From NCBI RefSeq assembly GCF_017352195.1, contig NZ_CP071445.1:930001-994000 (forward strand): a stretch of DNA of 64,000 nucleotides. Reading direction: 5' to 3'. The position numbers and the translations under genes are program-made. Positions within the stretch are counted from its first letter, which is position 1; every line of letters starts with the position of its first letter. The stretch is from Sedimentibacter sp. zth1 (GTDB lineage Bacteria; Bacillota; Clostridia; Tissierellales; Sedimentibacteraceae). This document shows, one piece after another, positions 1 through 7,517 of this stretch. A model generated the notes under the pieces. That model was given only the letters and a program-made list of their open reading frames with translations. It had not been told where the DNA came from and did no database searches.

Positions 1-11
1 ATAGAATCCTC

Positions 12-2069
12 CTATTTTATTGGAAATGCGCTTAGCATACCACCATCATCTGATAAAATAATTTTAATCATTTCTTCGCCTTTAGTACCGACTTGCTTAC
101 CTGCCTTGATTATAATTTCATAGGACTGCCTACCTTGACTAGTAAGTCCATTATCAAGTACATCCACTATACTTCCATTCTCCATCGCATCTCTCAATAT
201 GGCTTCTGCGGCTTCTTTTGAATCTCCAAGGAATTTCGCACCATTTCCACCTGTTGTAGATAAATGCTTTGGCTTTACATAAGTACTTTTTAAATCGAAC
301 TTATTAAATACTTTAGTTCCATCTTGTACGAGTTTACTAATCCCCTTAAACAAGTACCCTGTACTATTAATTAAGCCACCAAGCATTTCTCCACCAACAT
401 ATCCCAAAGACATATCTAATGCTATTTCTGCTACTTCTCGATCACTAGGATTTATTGCACTAAGATAACTATTATTAGCATTATTAAATCTAATTTTCCA
501 AACAATGGATATTGCTTTTGCATGTGCTTTAGTCTTAACAAACCAGTTGTTACTATTCATTTCATTTCTTACTTTTTCAATCTCTTCATCTACATAAATT
601 TCAGTAACATATTCTGGATTCAATTGTTCAATAACAGTAGCTCCACTGTCTTTTCTAGTTTTATAATTATCCAAGTCATCCAAGTTAAGAAAATCTGATT
701 CATTAGGTTCAGTTTCATATATTTTCTCATTCCACTCTAAATCAATACTTCCTGCTGATATTTTTATAGCCTCTTGATTTGATTTTGCTAACTCTGCTGC
801 TGTTACTGTTACATCATATTTTTCTACTCCATTACCGAATATTTCTTTTGTATCATAATCATTTTTATAAATTTCAGTAATTTTTACAGTTCGTTCATAT
901 GTATATATTATTCTACTACCATTGTCATCTTTAATTGCTTTATTCCAATCACCATATTTAGTATTTGTATCGGCAAGATAATATGTCTTTGGTCGTAATT
1001 TTCTCATCAACTCAGCATTTTGATGTGCTATGTTTTGCTTTTCTGTATACTTTCCTGTCTCTAAGAATTCATCTTCATCCTCAAACCATATGTCACTCAT
1101 TTCCTTAAGTTTATCATCTAGCTCATCTCTAGACATATTTTTTATTTGGTCTTCTGTATATTCAGCTAAGTGTCCTGTAGGGTCTACATAGTTTACTGGG
1201 TTATTTAATGCGTATGCATATTGGTTTAATGATTGTGGATTTGATATATTACCTCTATAGGTATCTTCTGTCATAAATCTTCCTACATTTGGATTATACC
1301 ATCTTGCATTCATATATACAAGTGATGCTTTATCATCATATAGATGTCCTGTATAACCTCTTAAGTTATATGGTGATGTTATGCCTGTTTGTATGTTTCC
1401 AAATACATCATATCTATAGTCTTCTATCTTGTCTCCATGTCTATCTCTTAAGGCTGTTGTTGATGATAAGCCATCAAATTCATAGTACATTAGCGCGCCA
1501 TTTGTATTTATTGTTTCTTCTTTTGATGGTGATATTCTTCCTTTTAGTCCAAACATCTTTTGTGCTACTACTTCTCCATTTGCATAGTAGTATTCATTCA
1601 TTGGCGAACCTTTTTCTGAATATACTTTATGCTGAACATTTGATGTACCTATATAGTCATATCTTTCTATTTCTACGTCTAATTTAGGTAATTCTGGTCC
1701 TTCTTGTCCTGGTTGTCCTTCTAATTTTTTGTATACTCCATATGCTTTTGCATTTTCATTGTCTATTAGACCTTTTGGTATTTCTTTTTGTTTGTCATTT
1801 TTGTTATTCTTTCCTTTGTTATTTGAGTTGCCTGGAGCACTGTCATTGCTTGTATTTGACTTAAATTCTTCCATTAATTTAAGTCCATTTTCATTGTACT
1901 CAGCTACTAATTTAGGGTCATATTCTGCTACTTCTCTTGATACTAATCTTCCTATTCCATCATATTTATATGATGAATATGTACCATTGTCATTTAGTGT
2001 TCCTGTTAGCTGATTTGCTCCATTGTATGTGTATTCAACTTTTTCTTCTGGTGATTCTGATAGCATCAA
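12..2069 (-). CDS. Orphan RHS core plus C-terminal toxin cassette 1
   Basis: This 685-residue frame carries an RHS-associated core ending in NPVNYVDPTGH near residue 300, then a pre-toxin stretch and a variable tip. It has no ribosome binding site, and homology to the intact RHS gene continues upstream through a stop codon, so it is probably silent DNA rather than an expressed gene. The tip (last ~90 residues: KPKHLSTTGG, GTKGEE, ILSDDGG, AFPIK) has the spaced His, GTKGE and terminal AFP pattern seen in small RNase toxins of the BECR fold; that assignment is inference. The stop codon overlaps an AGGAGG site at positions 8-13, as at the intact RHS/immunity junction, so an immunity gene probably starts just off the left edge. 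Confidence 0.85.
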   Translation of the reverse strand: MMLSESPEEKVEYTYNGANQLTGTLNDNGTYSSYKYDGIGRLVSREVAEYDPKLVAEYNENGLKLMEEFKSNTSNDSAPGNSNNKGKNNKNDKQKEIPKGLIDNENAKAYGVYKKLEGQPGQEGPELPKLDVEIERYDYIGTSNVQHKVYSEKGSPMNEYYYANGEVVAQKMFGLKGRISPSKEETINTNGALMYYEFDGLSSTTALRDRHGDKIEDYRYDVFGNIQTGITSPYNLRGYTGHLYDDKASLVYMNARWYNPNVGRFMTEDTYRGNISNPQSLNQYAYALNNPVNYVDPTGHLAEYTEDQIKNMSRDELDDKLKEMSDIWFEDEDEFLETGKYTEKQNIAHQNAELMRKLRPKTYYLADTNTKYGDWNKAIKDDNGSRIIYTYERTVKITEIYKNDYDTKEIFGNGVEKYDVTVTAAELAKSNQEAIKISAGSIDLEWNEKIYETEPNESDFLNLDDLDNYKTRKDSGATVIEQLNPEYVTEIYVDEEIEKVRNEMNSNNWFVKTKAHAKAISIVWKIRFNNANNSYLSAINPSDREVAEIALDMSLGYVGGEMLGGLINSTGYLFKGISKLVQDGTKVFNKFDLKSTYVKPKHLSTTGGNGAKFLGDSKEAAEAILRDAMENGSIVDVLDNGLTSQGRQSYEIIIKAGKQVGTKGEEMIKIILSDDGGMLSAFPIK

Positions 2070-2195
2070 GTTACCTGATGTATCATAACTAAAAATTTGT
2101 TGTATTCATAGTTTGATCTTTCACCTTCTTAGTTTAACTCGGATATTATGTTTTCATATAAATCATAAGTGTAGCTCCAGCTGTTTTTATACTTT
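2070..2195 (-). pseudogene. RHS repeat remnant upstream of cassette 1
   Basis: This stretch matches the intact RHS gene around 10905-11005 (NSWSYTYD and GERSNYEYN are readable). It is joined to sequence that matches 9540-9567, so about 1.3 kb of the RHS gene is missing at the join. It contains an in-frame TAA within the ELN-EGERS stretch and a frameshift at the join. This shows that cassette 1 is a recombined fragment and not an independently started gene. Confidence 0.75.
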
Positions 2196-2304
2196 GTTAA
2201 TCAATAAGAATCGTCCCTATGTTCTTTCAATTAATGGTAATATTATCTATGTCTATTACTAATAACAGACTTGAGAAATATTTACATTTAAAACTAAATA
2301 TACT

Positions 2305-2349
2305 ATTAAAAATAACAGCATTCGACTTTTCGAATCTGTCGAATGCTGT
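2305..2349 (-). terminator. Intrinsic terminator after the 2547-2873 gene
   Basis: A perfect 12-bp inverted repeat (ACAGCATTCGAC / GTCGAATGCTGT) around an 11-base loop is followed on the minus strand by TTATTTTTA. The interval 2350-2546 between it and the small gene upstream shows no other feature I can support. Confidence 0.7.
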
Positions 2350-2546
2350 ACTTTAATTTACATTAGTATTTTTATCAAAAGTTGGTAAATACACAAAATT
2401 ATTAACACGGTCTTATATAGCTTTATAAAGCCCTAAATCCATCAATGGGAAATTTCATAAAATTTTGGTATGTGTACTACAAGGGTTAAGTCTTATAGTA
2501 ATAATAGTTTTTGTTTGTTAGGCACTGGGTTTGACCCACCACATGA

Positions 2547-2873
2547 CTACATATAAACATAATCATTAATTGTCCCTTTGCCAACTAAACGTGATGCACT
2601 TTGAATCTTGAAATTATTTCCTATAATCAATAGTGATTTTATTGCTTCATATGCTTCATCTTCAATTGTTGGCATTTCAATACTAACATTGTATACTCTC
2701 CCTCGTTTTATTTGCTTAACAATAGAATCAACCTTAATGTCGCCAGAGAACAGTAAATCATTTCCAAAATTAATCGCTGGTCTTATAGCATATTTAGTAT
2801 CTAGGTCGTTATCCAATGCAGTTTCATTTGTATCTGGTGTATCAAACAATATTTCAGCTTCAATAATCAGCAT
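2547..2873 (-). CDS. Putative immunity protein for the degraded toxin cassette at 2882-3584
   Basis: A 108-residue acidic protein with an AGGAGGG site three bases before its ATG. It begins 8 bp after the end of the toxin-like frame 2882-3475. Its position directly behind a toxin tip is the usual place for an RHS immunity gene, and its alternating strand-like composition would suit a small beta-rich binding protein. I do not recognise the family, so the role is inferred from context only. It stays intact although its toxin gene is decayed, which is common for orphan immunity genes kept as protection against kin. Confidence 0.6.
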   Translation of the reverse strand: MLIIEAEILFDTPDTNETALDNDLDTKYAIRPAINFGNDLLFSGDIKVDSIVKQIKRGRVYNVSIEMPTIEDEAYEAIKSLLIIGNNFKIQSASRLVGKGTINDYVYM

Positions 2874-2881
2874 AATCCCTC

Positions 2882-3584
2882 CTAATATTTATGTGTAATT
2901 TCTTGAATTATATTATTAAATTCCTCCAGTTTGTCTGCTTGAATAGTAATTGTACCATTCTTAAAAATAAATCCATCAACTTGAGTAAAATCACCCACTT
3001 TATCTAACATATTAGTCGGCACTTTTACTTCTATGATAGCACTAATATCTGAATACTTTTCGGCAAACTGCAATGTTTCTTCAAAACTCATACCAAACTG
3101 TTTAGCTTGCATACCGTTAGGAATTACATTAAATGTCCCTGTTTCCATAACTTTGTAAAATTCATCAGGTCCAACAGCACGATACAAACTTGTAAGTTCA
3201 TCCGTCCCCTCAACAATATTACCAACATTTTTAGGTTGTGTAACAGTTTCAACGACTGCTTTAGCTTTTTTACTGCCTTTGAATAAATTACTAATACCAC
3301 CAAATAATTTCTTCGTTGCTTTACAAGCAGTATCAGCTATTTCAGATGCTACATTAACAACTTTTTTAGCTATAGGTACTAGTTTATCTATATGCTTTAC
3401 AGCTCCAACTACTGGAATTATACCTAATAACCCAACTCCTAATTTAATATGTTTCTTTTGTTCCTTCTGGATATATTATACTTTTTCTATTTCCATTTGT
3501 ATAGTAGGTATATTTTGTTGTTTTATCTCCAGTTTTTACACTATATAGACGTCCTACTTTGTCAAATGTTTTCTCCGTATACAA
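2882..3584 (-). pseudogene. Degraded RHS cassette: YD repeat, pre-toxin linker and ADP-ribosyltransferase-like tip
   Basis: Two overlapping frames add up to a broken RHS end. Positions 3444-3584 encode an RHS/YD repeat (DKVGRLYSVKTGDKTTKYTY, then NGNRKSIIYPEGT) that ends in TAA. A second frame, open from 3475 to 2882, reads a LGVGLLGIIPVVGAV pre-toxin segment, a linker, and a tip starting LYRAVGPDEFYKVMETG. The tip's RAV/EF opening and later KQFG and FAEKY resemble ADP-ribosyltransferase-type effector domains; this is family-level inference. One frameshift between 3444 and 3475 separates the parts. No RHS core is left. The last 101 residues could be read alone from an ATG at 3187, but no good ribosome binding site is visible. 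Confidence 0.7.
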
Positions 3585-3639
3585 TTAAATTAATATTGGC
3601 AATGTAGGATTGGTTTCGCTAGGCACTGGTTGCCCGATC

Positions 3640-3676
3640 AAAAGAAAAAGCGATAGCAGGAAAATCCTACTATCGC
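3640..3676 (-). terminator. Intrinsic terminator after immunity gene 3682-4035
   Basis: The minus strand reads GCGATAGTAGGA, a TTT loop, TCCTGCTATCGC, then TTTTTCTTTT. This is a near-perfect 12-bp stem with a U tract, starting about 6 bp after the stop of the upstream gene. It ends the orphan cassette 2 unit. Confidence 0.85.
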
Positions 3677-3681
3677 AAATC

Positions 3682-4035
3682 TTATAGATTAAAAACTATG
3701 TTGTTACTTGATGATATCACTTTTAAAGGAATATTGTGATATGATATTTCAGAATTAGCCCCCTCAACAATATCTTCTCTAGAGGGAAATGAAATACTAG
3801 CAATAAGTATCTCTGGTAAGCTTATAACGCTTGTGAATTTAACTGTGCATGCATTATACTCTTCATATCCTTCTTCCTCCATTTCTAATCCATTATCAGT
3901 TTCATAAAATGTTGTGATTACTGCTTTGATTATAGTTCCATCTTTCCACTCAAAAGTTAGTTCCTCCTGAGGATTCATTTTCCAATAATACGTTAAAGCA
4001 GTCATTATTCTTTCTTCAAGTTCATTTTTATACAT
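3682..4035 (-). CDS. Putative immunity protein for cassette 2 toxin (Ntox50-like)
   Basis: A 117-residue acidic protein that starts 8 bp after the toxin frame 4044-6047 and ends just before a strong terminator. It has no signal peptide or membrane segment, as expected for a cytoplasmic immunity protein. I do not recognise a named family. The immunity role is inferred from position, size and charge. Confidence 0.65.
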   Translation of the reverse strand: MYKNELEERIMTALTYYWKMNPQEELTFEWKDGTIIKAVITTFYETDNGLEMEEEGYEEYNACTVKFTSVISLPEILIASISFPSREDIVEGANSEISYHNIPLKVISSSNNIVFNL

Positions 4036-4043
4036 AGTTCCTC

Positions 4044-6047
4044 CTACGGCATTGGTCTTGCAGGTATAATGTGAACACCCTTGTTAGAATAGTGGATAAT
4101 CCCGATTGAAGTATCTATTGCTTCACCTGTCGCTTGGTCAACAAATTGACCTATCGTCCGACCAAAATCAACTCTTTCTTTATTTGATGTAATCCATTCT
4201 CCTGTACCAGCAAAATCATCAACCAATTTTTGAGCATCATCTAGAGTGCCATTTAAAATACTTCTTCCAGTAGTATAATTATTGTGACCTAAAATATGTT
4301 TTCCTTGTTTCCCTGCATGAACAGTTGTGTCAAAACCATTGACTAGTTTTCCCGTCCCCTTAGTAATATCATCAATAGAACCACTTACAATTCTTAATGT
4401 ATCTCCAGAATAGTGAAGTATTGTATCTCCATGAACCAAATACTTAATACCTTTTGCCGCTTCATCTGCCCAAGGAACAATAACTGATATAAGCAAACCA
4501 CCCTCTGTAAGTGTTCTATCAAGCTCACTTAATTCCTCACCAGTGAATAAATTTGTATTCGTTTTTAATTCATATACATCTAATATAGACCCCACAATAG
4601 GCGTTGCTCTAATAGTATATTGTCCAACAGGTGTGCTGAAAAATTTTTGCCAGCTCATAGCACTTCGCATGCCTCCCATTGCTTGGCTAATATATCCTTG
4701 TGGTATACCCATAGATTTCATAGATAAATATGCATATGCTTCTGTTGCCGAACCATACTGCTCTGTCAATTGTTCAATCAACTCATTTTCTATCAAATCC
4801 TGTAATTGATTTTGAGTATCTTCAGTTAAGTTATTAGAACTATTCCCAGCTGTACTTTTATCAGGTTCAGTTTCATATATTTTCTCATTCCACTCTAAAT
4901 CAATACTTCCTGCTGATTTTTTTATAGCCTTTTGATTTGATTTTGCTAACTCTGCTGCTGTTACTGTTACATCATATTTTTCTACTCCAGTACCTATTCT
5001 TTCTTTTGTTTTATAATCATTTTTATAAATTTCTGTAATTGTTACAGTTCGTTCATATGTATATATTATCCTACTACCATTATCGTTTTTATTTACTTCT
5101 TTCAAATCACCATATTCAGTATTTGTATCGGCAAGATAATATGTATATGGACGTAACTCTCTCATCAACTCAGCATTTTGATGTGCTGTGTTTTGCTTTT
5201 CTGTATGCTTTCCTGTTTCTAAGAAAATATCATAATCCTCAAACCATATGTCACTCATACGTGATATTTCACTATTTACTTTTGACCTTGACATAGCTAA
5301 TATCTTTGATTCTGTATATACTGCTAAGTGTCCTGTAGGGTCTACATAGTTTACTGGGTTATTTAATGCATATGCATATTGGTTTAATGATTGTGGATTT
5401 GACATATTACCTCTATAGGTATCTTCTGTCATAAATCTTCCTACATTTGGATTATACCATCTTGCATTCATATATACAAGCGATGCCTTATCATCATATA
5501 AATGTCCTGTATAGCCTCTTAAGTTGTATGGTAATGTTATACCTGTTTGTATGTTTCCAAACACATCATACCTGTAGTCTTCTATCTTGTCTCCATGTCT
5601 GTCTCTTAAAGCTGTTGTTGATGATAATCCATCAAATTCATAGTACATTAGCCCGCCATTTGTATTTATTGTTTCTTCTTTTGATGGTGATATTCTTCCT
5701 TTTAGTCCAAACATCTTTTGTGCTACTACTTCTCCATTGGCATAGTAGTATTCATTCATTGGCGAACCTTTTTCTGAGTATACTTTATGTTGAACATTTG
5801 ATGTACCTATATAGTCATATCTTTCTATTTCTATATTTAATTTTGGTAATTCTGGTCCTTCTTGTCCTGGTTGTCCTCCTAATTTTTTGTATACTCCATA
5901 TGCTTTTGCATTTTCATTGCCTATTAGACCTTTTGGTATTTCTTTTTGTTTGTCATTTTTGTTATTCTTTTCGTTATTATTTTTTCCGTTTTTATTTGAG
6001 TTGCCTGGAGCACTGTCATTGCTTGTATTTGACTTAAATTCTTCCAT
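4044..6047 (-). CDS. Orphan RHS core plus type 50 polymorphic toxin cassette 2
   Basis: This 667-residue frame carries an Asn/Lys-rich linker, the RHS-associated core (YRYDVFGN, ending in YVDPTGHLA near residue 240) and a long variable tip. The last ~90 residues (KQGKHILGHNNY, GRSILNG, GIIHYSNKGVHIIPARP) match the pattern I know as polymorphic toxin type 50, a predicted RNase tip. Homology to the intact RHS gene continues upstream to about 6250 but meets an in-frame TAA where the intact gene has SESPEE. There is no ribosome binding site at the ATG. It is therefore probably a silent cassette, kept intact together with its immunity gene. Confidence 0.85.
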   Translation of the reverse strand: MEEFKSNTSNDSAPGNSNKNGKNNNEKNNKNDKQKEIPKGLIGNENAKAYGVYKKLGGQPGQEGPELPKLNIEIERYDYIGTSNVQHKVYSEKGSPMNEYYYANGEVVAQKMFGLKGRISPSKEETINTNGGLMYYEFDGLSSTTALRDRHGDKIEDYRYDVFGNIQTGITLPYNLRGYTGHLYDDKASLVYMNARWYNPNVGRFMTEDTYRGNMSNPQSLNQYAYALNNPVNYVDPTGHLAVYTESKILAMSRSKVNSEISRMSDIWFEDYDIFLETGKHTEKQNTAHQNAELMRELRPYTYYLADTNTEYGDLKEVNKNDNGSRIIYTYERTVTITEIYKNDYKTKERIGTGVEKYDVTVTAAELAKSNQKAIKKSAGSIDLEWNEKIYETEPDKSTAGNSSNNLTEDTQNQLQDLIENELIEQLTEQYGSATEAYAYLSMKSMGIPQGYISQAMGGMRSAMSWQKFFSTPVGQYTIRATPIVGSILDVYELKTNTNLFTGEELSELDRTLTEGGLLISVIVPWADEAAKGIKYLVHGDTILHYSGDTLRIVSGSIDDITKGTGKLVNGFDTTVHAGKQGKHILGHNNYTTGRSILNGTLDDAQKLVDDFAGTGEWITSNKERVDFGRTIGQFVDQATGEAIDTSIGIIHYSNKGVHIIPARPMP

Positions 6048-6250
6048 TAGTTTAAGTCCATTTTCATTGTACTCAGCTACTAATTTAGGGTCATATTCTG
6101 CTACTTCTCTTGATACTAATCTTCCTATTCCATCATATTTATATGATGAATAGGTACCATTGTTATTTAGTGTTCCTGTTAGCTGATTTGCTCCATTGTA
6201 TGTGTATTCAACCTTTTCTTATGGTGATTCTGATAGTATAAAGTTCCCTG
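6048..6250 (-). pseudogene. RHS remnant with nonsense codon upstream of cassette 2
   Basis: It translates as FILSESP-stop-EKVEYTYNGANQL and continues into the 4044-6047 frame. The match to the intact gene stops abruptly at about 6250, where an IS3-type transposase fragment begins. The insertion or deletion at this edge cut off the 5' part of the RHS gene. Confidence 0.8.
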
Positions 6251-6253
6251 AAA

Positions 6254-6437
6254 GGCAATTGTTGGGACAATGCTGTTGCTGAAAGTTTTTTCAGTCACTT
6301 TAAATGTGAAAGTAATGAAAAATGAAATAAGATATTCTCAAGATGTAATTAATGTTACAGAGGAATATATTGAGTACTATACAAATTTTTGTCCACAAAA
6401 GAAATTAGGTGGAATAACCCCTATTTCATATAGAAAC
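6254..6437 (+). mobile_element. IS3-family transposase C-terminal remnant (frameshifted)
   Basis: The plus strand reads GNCWDNAVAESFFSHFKCE, the conserved DDE region of IS3/IS150-type OrfB. It reaches a TGA at 6323 and continues in the next frame as EEYIEYYTNFCPQKKLGG and ITPISYR, the usual IS3 transposase end. Only the last ~60 codons remain and they are frameshifted. It lies exactly at the edge of the truncated RHS copy. Confidence 0.8.
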
Positions 6438-6527
6438 GCTAATAATATAGTTTTAAAAAATCTATTATATTATGTGTACCTAAATTGTACACCTTTAAGC
6501 AGTCACTCCAAACCGTCCCTATGTTTT

Positions 6528-6918
6528 TAGACTCTGATTTCTCCAGATGAAACAACACCGATTCCAAGGTTTCTTCTGAATAGACTTCCACAGGTTTTTC
6601 AGAACCTTTGGCATTTTTGATTCTATCTCGTTCCATTTCAACAACCTATTCTGTCATGATGCCTTGATGAATGAGAAAATCATTGAAACTCTGCAAGCTG
6701 TTCAATTTCTTGTTGATGGTGGTTGGTTCATAGTTTTCCTTGATGAGATAATTCTTGTAGCTGTTGATGGTGAATCTGTTGAGAATGCCATCAAATGATA
6801 GTTCCTTTGTTTCTAGGTATGTGAGAAATCCCATTGTGTCTCCTGTGTAGCTTTGAATGGTTTTCTCTGCTTTTCGTTGTTCTCTGAGGTGTGACTCGAA
6901 TGTTTCAATGTAGTTCAT
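6528..6918 (-). pseudogene. Tyrosine recombinase, N-terminal part, broken by a stop codon
   Basis: From an ATG at 6918 with AAAGGAGA upstream, the frame reads MNYIETFESHLREQRKAEKT and then a core-binding (SAM-like) domain (TINKKLNSLQSFNDFLIHQG). A TAG at 6655-6657 interrupts it; the same frame then continues VVEMERDRIKNAKG, SEKPVEVYSEETLESVLF to about 6528, as in phage-type integrases between the arm and catalytic domains. The catalytic domain is missing. The stretch 6919-7127 upstream shows no gene I can support. Confidence 0.7.
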
Positions 6919-7127
6919 TTGCATCTCCTTTCTCAACGAAAAAACCAATGACACTTTCACCATTGGTCTCTTCCCTCGCATTTGACGTTTTATCGTGTTT
7001 TCATCCCAGCTCTTTTGGAATGTCCCCACTTCCCAAACAAAACTGATTTTTACTACTTTCCGTTTGATTCTGATGCATCTCACACCCCAGTGACTGCAGA
7101 ATCATCATTATGCAGTGTGCTATCATT

Positions 7128-7180
7128 TTACAAAAATGAAAAAAGTGATGGAACGACTTGATTTGTCATTTCCACCACTT
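7128..7180 (-). terminator. Terminator ending the RHS-immunity operon
   Basis: The minus strand forms AAGTGGTGGAA / TTCCATCACTT (11 bp with one G-T pair) followed by TTTTTTCATTTTT. It lies about 45 bp after the stop of the immunity gene 7225-7506. Confidence 0.7.
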
Positions 7181-7224
7181 GATTATTATTTAATGCTGCT
7201 AGTTTTTTATACTATTGTAGTTAG

Positions 7225-7506
7225 TTACTCATTAATATTTAGCAATTCTGCTATCTGAGTCACTTTATTTTTCACTTGTAACTCATCATAATATAGATTA
7301 GGAATCTTCAAATCTTTTTCATCATTAGAGAACCTTGCAGTCATATTACTCAAGTCACTAAAGCACTGATTTTCTTGGTCACTTAGTGTAGAATAATCTG
7401 TCTCAATATCATATTGAATAGTAAATTCATCACAAAAGATATCAATTTTGTAATTGCCTTTCGTAAATTCTCTTGTCAAATAATAGAGTTTTTCTTTATC
7501 AGTCAA
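7225..7506 (-). CDS. Immunity protein of the intact RHS toxin, colicin D immunity-like
   Basis: A 93-residue acidic protein starting with TTG at 7506, seven bases after AGGAGGT. This ribosome binding site overlaps the TAG stop of the RHS gene, so the two are translationally linked. The spacing of REFTKGN...FCDEF...LSDQE...ARFSNDEKD...VKNKVTQIAELL follows the plan of the colicin D immunity / bacterial self-protective colicin-like immunity family. It should bind and block the tip of the RHS protein in the cytoplasm. Family placement is from memory of the pattern; the immunity role is well supported by position. Confidence 0.75.
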   Translation of the reverse strand: MTDKEKLYYLTREFTKGNYKIDIFCDEFTIQYDIETDYSTLSDQENQCFSDLSNMTARFSNDEKDLKIPNLYYDELQVKNKVTQIAELLNINE

Positions 7507-7517
7507 TATTCTACCTC

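Noticed and set aside
5447-6037. Long plus-strand frames opposite the RHS cores (also at 1289, 8735, 10046 and others)
   Set aside because: They are rich in Leu, Tyr and His and mirror the repetitive antisense codons of RHS. They recur in the same place in all copies and lack ribosome binding sites.
6646-7083. Longer 145-residue reading of the integrase fragment
   Set aside because: The first ~55 residues lack integrase similarity, and the ATG at 6918 has a good AAAGGAGA site.
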